9,199 nucleotides of DNA from Afipia sp. (GTDB taxonomy: Bacteria > Pseudomonadota > Alphaproteobacteria > Rhizobiales > Xanthobacteraceae): contig JAGVII010000328.1 in assembly GCA_020056155.1 (NCBI GenBank), forward strand, positions 1 through 9,199, given 5' to 3'. Numbering within the stretch: the stretch's first letter is position 1; every line of letters starts with the position of its first letter. The notes under the pieces are model-generated. The model was not told the origin of the DNA, did not search any database, and was given only the letters and a program-made list of their open reading frames with translations. A program made the translations under genes and the position numbers. Positions 6,801 to 9,199 of this stretch are shown one piece after another.

Positions 6801-7497
6801 TCGTGGGCGATGCCTGAAACGGCAAAGGTGTCGGACCGGAAGCGGTCTGAGGCGCTGGTTTGACGGGAACCTTGCCGGTGGCGAGCGGGCTGTTGCTCTG
6901 CCCCGTCGACACAATCACACGGCCATCGGGCGTGATCCGCACCGCAAGTTCAGCGCCCACGAGCCGGAGCGTTTCAGCGCGAAGCCGCCCGGTGAGCAGC
7001 GCCATTCCGGAAAGCCGCACTTCGGCCTTCGGAGCGCTCGCCACGATGTTGCGGTCGTGATCCCGCACCACGATGTCGCGCAGCCGTACGGCAATCCGGA
7101 TACGGCCGGCACGTTCGATCTGGGTGCCTCCGACCTCAACGGTATGATCGTGCCCAAGATTCTCCTCAATCGCCGATGCTAGCCATGGCGTCATGACGTC
7201 GAGATTAACGGGGCCGGCACCCAGCCGCAGCCACAGCGCTCCGAAGGCCGCGGCAAAGACGACGCTCATCGACATCAGGACAATCGCTGTCCGTCCAACC
7301 CACGGACTGCCGGCGATCCCGCGGCGCAGCCTGCGGAACCCGTCCGTCACCCGATGAATTCCGATGCTTGGCCGATTGAGAAGTTTGATCGCCCTGTCAC
7401 ACGCGGCATCGTCATGGTGATTCCATCCGGAATCATCCCAATGCCGGTGCTCGTCTGCAGCCTTCGCAAAGGCTTTCTGGGGCTCTGATCTCGGCAT
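3877..7497 (-). CDS. YhdP/AsmA-like membrane-anchored envelope protein (DUF3971 type)
   Basis: A very long protein of 1206 residues, close to E. coli YhdP (about 1266). AsmA-like proteins of this class (YhdP, TamB, YdbH) are thought to form beta-rich grooves that carry phospholipid from inner to outer membrane; that role is carried over from the family. Residues 1-66 are a basic, His-containing cytoplasmic segment (HRHWDDSGWNHHDD at 17-30). One membrane helix spans about 68-92. A long periplasmic body follows, rich in alternating beta strands of the form 'G..L.V.D' typical of AsmA repeats. A Pro/Ser/Thr/Ala-rich linker at about 198-250 splits the N-terminal AsmA-like section from the rest. 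The C-terminal part (roughly 1100-1206, with MSGTFVPLYGLNNMFGQIP) matches the AsmA-like C-terminal region of rhizobial homologues as I recall them. The start is ATG at 7497 with GAGAGG only 2 nt upstream. It is the first gene of an operon with the thioesterase and diverges from bcp. No frameshift is seen. Confidence 0.88.
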   Translation of the reverse strand: MPRSEPQKAFAKAADEHRHWDDSGWNHHDDAACDRAIKLLNRPSIGIHRVTDGFRRLRRGIAGSPWVGRTAIVLMSMSVVFAAAFGALWLRLGAGPVNLDVMTPWLASAIEENLGHDHTVEVGGTQIERAGRIRIAVRLRDIVVRDHDRNIVASAPKAEVRLSGMALLTGRLRAETLRLVGAELAVRITPDGRVIVSTGQSNSPLATGKVPVKPAPQTASGPTPLPFQASPTTPTLPATSAAASNGTGGLLAALDWLDSLSANGLDGQSLNEIGLRNGVLTVEDQRNGGVLNFSNISLSLRRPLGGGVALSVGEEGQNGWELKVAVGAPSNGVRSIDISANKVPTNNLLLAARLKDFTYAADMPLSGEFKGEIGRDGLPTYFRGEIVAGKGTIVDLNVPDYPMVIDHADARVEWDAGRRVMVAPFHVYAGANRITLLAHLEPPNDSIPNWQLGFSGGTILLAGDEGEAPSIFNRIAIRLRFDTENRRVLLTQCDISNGEIGIAGSGSLDYSGEARLTLGMAATPMPVSVLKRIWPVLIVPEVREWITERVERGMVQRLDVAVNAPMHTLVRGGPPIPDDGLSVNFLANGLTLRPVDDMPLVRDADMKGRVSGRTVNINVGQGAVDTPAGRRLNISDLTFEVPDLAPKPAPTKVRFRIDGPVPAAAEVLQSERLRDAGDTAIDPNSSKGTVSAIVTLAMPLKNALTKADTTYSINLDLGALAVDKLAMNQKLEASSLKVVADNQGYRVKGDVKIGGQPAALDYRKNNEGDADVRVSATLDDAARARLGVDLGSSLSGAIPIKLTGKIAGGEGDNRDNRFGVEADLTAARIDNLLPGWTKVAGKTTKMTFNVVQKPQGTRFEDIVVEGSGTLIKGSLEVDDKNDLVNVSFPTFSPSEGDKANLKAERQPDGMLKVTMRGEVFDGRGFIKSAMSGRDQNTKEKSKNFDIDIDAKLGALAGFYGEAVRSIDLKLTRRAGAIKSFSLRGKLGRDTPVIGDLRGRGQGRDVMYLETSDAGAFFRFTDTYAKMNGGKMWLAVDPPTSDTSPQEGLLNVRDFFIKGEAALDRAVANAPGANSQGVGFSGMRAEFTRQSGQLRVKDGVLRGPTIGATIEGFIDYPVNQVKMSGTFVPLYGLNNMFGQIPIVGLFLGGGSNEGLIGITYEVVGTPGAPVLRVNPISAMAPGVFRKIFDFNTGRQNVPADFATPNQQ

Positions 7498-7537
7498 TGC
7501 CTCTCGGTAGTAATAGTCAGCCTGGTCGCGCCGCCGG

Positions 7538-7553
7538 GCGTCAAAGCGTCAAA
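7538..7553. repeat. Tandem repeat GCGTCAAA x2 upstream of the YhdP-like gene
   Basis: Two perfect abutting copies of GCGTCAAA on the plus strand (TTTGACGC twice on the minus strand) lie 41-56 bp upstream of the YhdP-like start. TTTGACGC contains TTGACG, a good -35 hexamer for minus-strand transcription, but I find no good -10 at 16-18 bp. An 8-bp spacing is not helical, so this may be a direct-repeat binding site or chance. Confidence 0.3.
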
Positions 7554-7564
7554 TTGGAGACTCG

Positions 7565-7575
7565 CTCCGTCGGAG
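7565..7575. repeat. 11-bp palindrome CTCCG-T-CGGAG
   Basis: CTCCG (7565-7569) and CGGAG (7571-7575) flank a single T. It lies in the shared upstream region of the divergent YhdP-like and bcp genes and could be a protein-binding dyad. No T-run is adjacent on either strand, so it is not a terminator. Confidence 0.25.
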
Positions 7576-7582
7576 TGCTGCC

Positions 7583-7604
7583 AGACTAAAGGTCCAGTCT
7601 TAGT
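7583..7604. promoter_or_regulatory. Overlapping dyads in the YhdP-like / bcp divergent region
   Basis: AGACT (7583-7587) is mirrored by AGTCT (7596-7600), and overlapping this ACTAA (7585-7589) is mirrored by TTAGT (7600-7604). Just downstream on the plus strand is an AT-rich stretch (7600-7616) that could supply a -10 for bcp (TATTGT at 7611-7616), though no convincing -35 lies at the right distance. A peroxide- or stress-responsive site would make sense here, but the dyads do not match an OxyR site that I can recognise. Confidence 0.3.
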
Positions 7605-7770
7605 TTATTGTATTGTCCGTCGTTCGACCGGGGCCTGAGAGAGTCGAAAATCGAAAAAAATGGCTATCCACCATACTCCGGGGACGTCAGATTTGCCCAG
7701 CCGAAGAAGTTGGCTTTAGTGCTCCGTCGCGGTTCTCGCGATTCCCAAAATACCCTGCCGAAAGCGACGA

Positions 7771-7778
7771 AAGGAAGG
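7771..7778 (+). promoter_or_regulatory. Ribosome binding site deciding the bcp start
   Basis: AAGGAAGG ends just before ATG 7782 (AAGGA is 6 nt upstream of it). The frame stays open upstream to a TTG at 7608, but that would add 58 residues of non-conserved composition and has no ribosome site, so 7782 is the start. Confidence 0.8.
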
Positions 7779-7781
7779 CGT

Positions 7782-8528
7782 ATGTCCAAGAAAACGCGTA
7801 AGAAATCGTCCAAATCGAGCCGGGCGGCGGCGAGCGGAAAAACCAAGACTGCCAAGCGAGTTGCCACAAGGGCAGCGGCCTCATCCGCCGCCGGTAAATC
7901 TGGCGGAAAAACCACGGCCAAACGGGGTGCAACGCAAGCTGCGGCAACCAAAAGAATATCTGCTGCCAGTCCGTCGAAACGCGCCAGCGCGAAGACCGCA
8001 TCGGACAAAAAGTCCGCTGCACCAGCGACGAAAAGCAAGCCGGCGACGCCGGTCAGGAAGATGGGAACGCTTACCGAGGGCAAACCAGCACCAGCCTTCT
8101 CCCTGCTCCGCGACGGCGGGCAACTTGTGTCGCTGGCGACTTATACCGGGCGCAAGCTGGTGATCTTCTTCTATCCCCGCGCGGACACTCCGGGATGCAC
8201 CCTCGAAGCCGTCGCCTTCAGCCGCCTCGCCAATGCTTTCGCGGCGGCCCAGACCGCTGTCCTCGGGGTCTCGGCCGATCCGTTGACGGCGCAGGAAGCG
8301 TTTCGCGACAAGCACGAACTGACCGTCCCCCTTCTGTCGGATGAGACGCTCGGGATGCTGAAAGCCTACGGCGTCTGGGGCGAAAAATCGATGTACGGCA
8401 AGACGTTCATGGGGATTATTCGGACAACGGTTTTGATCGACGCCGGCGGCAAAGTCGCAAAAATCTGGCGCAACGTCAGGGTCGACGGCCACGCCGACGA
8501 GGTTCTGGCGGCGGCGCGCGTCGCTTAA
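7782..8528 (+). CDS. bcp: Bcp-type peroxiredoxin with a Lys/Ala-rich N-terminal tail
   Basis: A thiol peroxidase of the Bcp/PrxQ (AhpC/TSA) family that reduces hydrogen peroxide and organic hydroperoxides. The catalytic domain is about residues 94-248 (155 residues, the size of a whole normal Bcp). It has the peroxidatic motif PRADTPGCT, with Cys139, Thr136 and the later Arg214 (GIIRTTVLID) forming the expected active site. The second cysteine found five residues later in E. coli Bcp is absent; Cys139 is the only cysteine, so recycling must use an outside thiol. Residues 1-93 are a low-complexity tail with 19 Lys, 8 Arg, about 24 Ala and one acidic residue, resembling histone H1-like bacterial proteins. 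It has no signal peptide features, so the protein should stay in the cytoplasm, possibly bound to DNA or RNA. An internal ATG at 8061 (codon 94) begins exactly at the catalytic domain, but its purine-rich AGGAAG directly abuts it, too close to be a good ribosome site. Confidence 0.92.
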   Translation: MSKKTRKKSSKSSRAAASGKTKTAKRVATRAAASSAAGKSGGKTTAKRGATQAAATKRISAASPSKRASAKTASDKKSAAPATKSKPATPVRKMGTLTEGKPAPAFSLLRDGGQLVSLATYTGRKLVIFFYPRADTPGCTLEAVAFSRLANAFAAAQTAVLGVSADPLTAQEAFRDKHELTVPLLSDETLGMLKAYGVWGEKSMYGKTFMGIIRTTVLIDAGGKVAKIWRNVRVDGHADEVLAAARVA

Positions 8529-8689
8529 CGCAGACTGGCGTGTCGATGATCGCCCGCCAACCCCCTACGCGACTTCAGATTCCGACACCGCAATTAAGTA
8601 CCGTTTCCCGAAAATTAACCATGAAAGGTTCAAATCAGCCTCTGTAATTGAGCCGTCCGGAGCCGTTTCCGGCCGGCGCGGGAGTGCTG
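8529..8689 (+). promoter_or_regulatory. bcp to M23 intergenic region with CtrA-like and GANTC elements
   Basis: The 161 bp hold TTAACCAT (8615-8622), which I recall as the short CtrA-binding motif described in Caulobacter, and one GANTC site (GATTC, 8578-8582), the target of the cell-cycle methylase CcrM. A second TTAA (8594-8597) lies 17 bp before the first, not the 7 bp of the classical CtrA pair. AACC (8617-8620) and GGTT (8627-8630) also make a small dyad. TGTAAT (8642-8647) resembles a -10 box but lacks a good -35. No intrinsic terminator after bcp is visible. Confidence 0.35.
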
Positions 8690-9199
8690 ATGTCGAACCG
8701 TTCCGCCCACTATTCCGATCATTCCAAACATCACGCCCATGAGCATCCAAGGGCGCCGCAACGGCGCCCGGCGCATCACCGCCCCGATCGCAATGGCTAT
8801 ACAATTGTCCATCACGGCAAGGCCGTGCGGTTTGGGCCGGTGGTGTTCTGGATCGTCGCTGGCTCGATCGTCATCATGGGTGCGTGGTCCGCTGCGACGG
8901 CGACCTATTTCGCTTTCCGTGACGACGTACTGACGCGCCTGATCGCGCGGCAGGCCGAGATGCAGTACGCCTACGAAGACCGCATCGCGGAACTACGCGC
9001 GCGTGTCGATCGCACCACCAGCCGCCAGTTGCTCGATCAGGAGCAATACGATCAGAAGCTCAACCAGATCATGCGACGGCAGGCCCTGCTCGAATCGCGC
9101 GCCGCGGCACTCAACGCCATGCCCGACACCGCCCCGACCGGCTCAGTCAAGCCGGCCTCACGCGGCTCACAGTCGACCGACGCCGGCACGACGACAGGA
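8690..9199 (+). CDS. Membrane-anchored coiled-coil protein, probable M23 peptidase (3' partial)
   Basis: An open frame of 170 codons runs from ATG 8690 off the end of the window. GGGAG (8680-8684) lies 5 nt upstream. Residues 1-45 are a His- and Arg-rich cytoplasmic segment with ten His in the first 42. A membrane helix spans about 48-74 (FGPVVFWIVAGSIVIMG and onward). Residues 78-142 form a periplasmic coiled coil (heptad-like, rich in Arg, Gln, Glu and Leu; LIARQAEMQYAYEDRIAELR within it), followed by a Ser/Thr/Pro/Ala linker. This architecture, and my memory of rhizobial sequences with nearly the same YFAFRDDVLTRLIARQ stretch, points to an M23-family (LytM-type) murein endopeptidase or an LytM-like activator of cell-wall hydrolases. 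The catalytic domain with its HxxxD and HxH zinc motifs lies beyond the window, so activity cannot be judged. Confidence 0.75.
   Translation, partial: MSNRSAHYSDHSKHHAHEHPRAPQRRPAHHRPDRNGYTIVHHGKAVRFGPVVFWIVAGSIVIMGAWSAATATYFAFRDDVLTRLIARQAEMQYAYEDRIAELRARVDRTTSRQLLDQEQYDQKLNQIMRRQALLESRAAALNAMPDTAPTGSVKPASRGSQSTDAGTTTG

Noticed and set aside
4933..7182. A 749-codon open frame antisense to the YhdP-like gene
   Set aside because: It has an Arg/His/Gln-rich composition typical of a shadow of a GC-rich gene, no recognisable domain and no ribosome site that I can see, while the opposite strand encodes a coherent AsmA-like protein.
7608..7781. A 58-residue upstream extension of Bcp from a TTG start
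   Set aside because: It has no Shine-Dalgarno site, a composition unlike the rest of the protein, and a strong ribosome site just before ATG 7782.
7664..8083. A 139-codon hydrophobic minus-strand frame opposite the Bcp tail
   Set aside because: The apparent hydrophobicity is what the reverse strand of Lys/Ala codons gives; there is no ribosome site or family match.
8537..8562. Possible terminator hairpin after bcp (TGGCG and CGCCA arms)
   Set aside because: The stem is short and interrupted and no T-run follows, so I do not call it a terminator.
8565..8815. Short minus-strand frames (79 and 61 codons) between bcp and the M23-type gene
   Set aside because: They run antisense across the M23 start and intergenic DNA and have no recognisable motif or ribosome site.

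Overview
The window looks like chromosomal DNA from an alphaproteobacterium of the Bradyrhizobium/Afipia/Nitrobacter/Rhodopseudomonas group (order Rhizobiales, now Hyphomicrobiales). The evidence is GC-rich coding DNA with typical codon use, the local gene set, and a 3' partial gene whose N-terminus resembles the M23 peptidases I know from Bradyrhizobium. This placement is from memory of protein families, not from a search. All seven main genes look intact. I see no insertion sequence, phage gene, CRISPR array, tRNA or rRNA, and no defence locus.

Layout, left to right. Bases 29-703 (minus) encode a glutathione S-transferase with a thioredoxin-fold CPY motif. Upstream of it (704-914) is the most striking regulatory DNA here: a near-consensus sigma-70 promoter surrounded by three copies of an 18-bp dyad element, then a possible 44-codon leader ORF that overlaps the transferase start. 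Bases 915-2012 (minus) encode AnmK, an anhydro-N-acetylmuramic acid kinase of peptidoglycan recycling, with a TTG start. It diverges from tyrS (2169-3422, plus), tyrosyl-tRNA synthetase. Converging on tyrS is a minus-strand operon: a 1206-residue YhdP/AsmA-like membrane-anchored protein (3877-7497) followed, with a 4-base ATGA overlap, by a PaaI-type hotdog thioesterase (3437-3880).

On the plus strand, diverging from the YhdP-like gene, is a Bcp-type peroxiredoxin (7782-8528). It has a 93-residue Lys/Ala-rich, histone-H1-like N-terminal extension and only one cysteine. Last comes the start of a membrane-anchored coiled-coil protein, probably an M23 peptidase (8690 to the window end, incomplete). 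A TTAACCAT element and a GANTC site upstream of it suggest possible CtrA/CcrM cell-cycle control.

The genes share a loose cell-envelope and stress theme: murein recycling (AnmK), murein cleavage (M23), intermembrane lipid handling (YhdP-like), acyl-thioester hydrolysis, peroxide removal and glutathione conjugation. They are in several separate transcription units, so this is a neighbourhood rather than one pathway. I found no clear novel multi-gene system. The best leads are the triple-operator promoter, the H1-tailed one-Cys peroxiredoxin, and the possible leader peptide.
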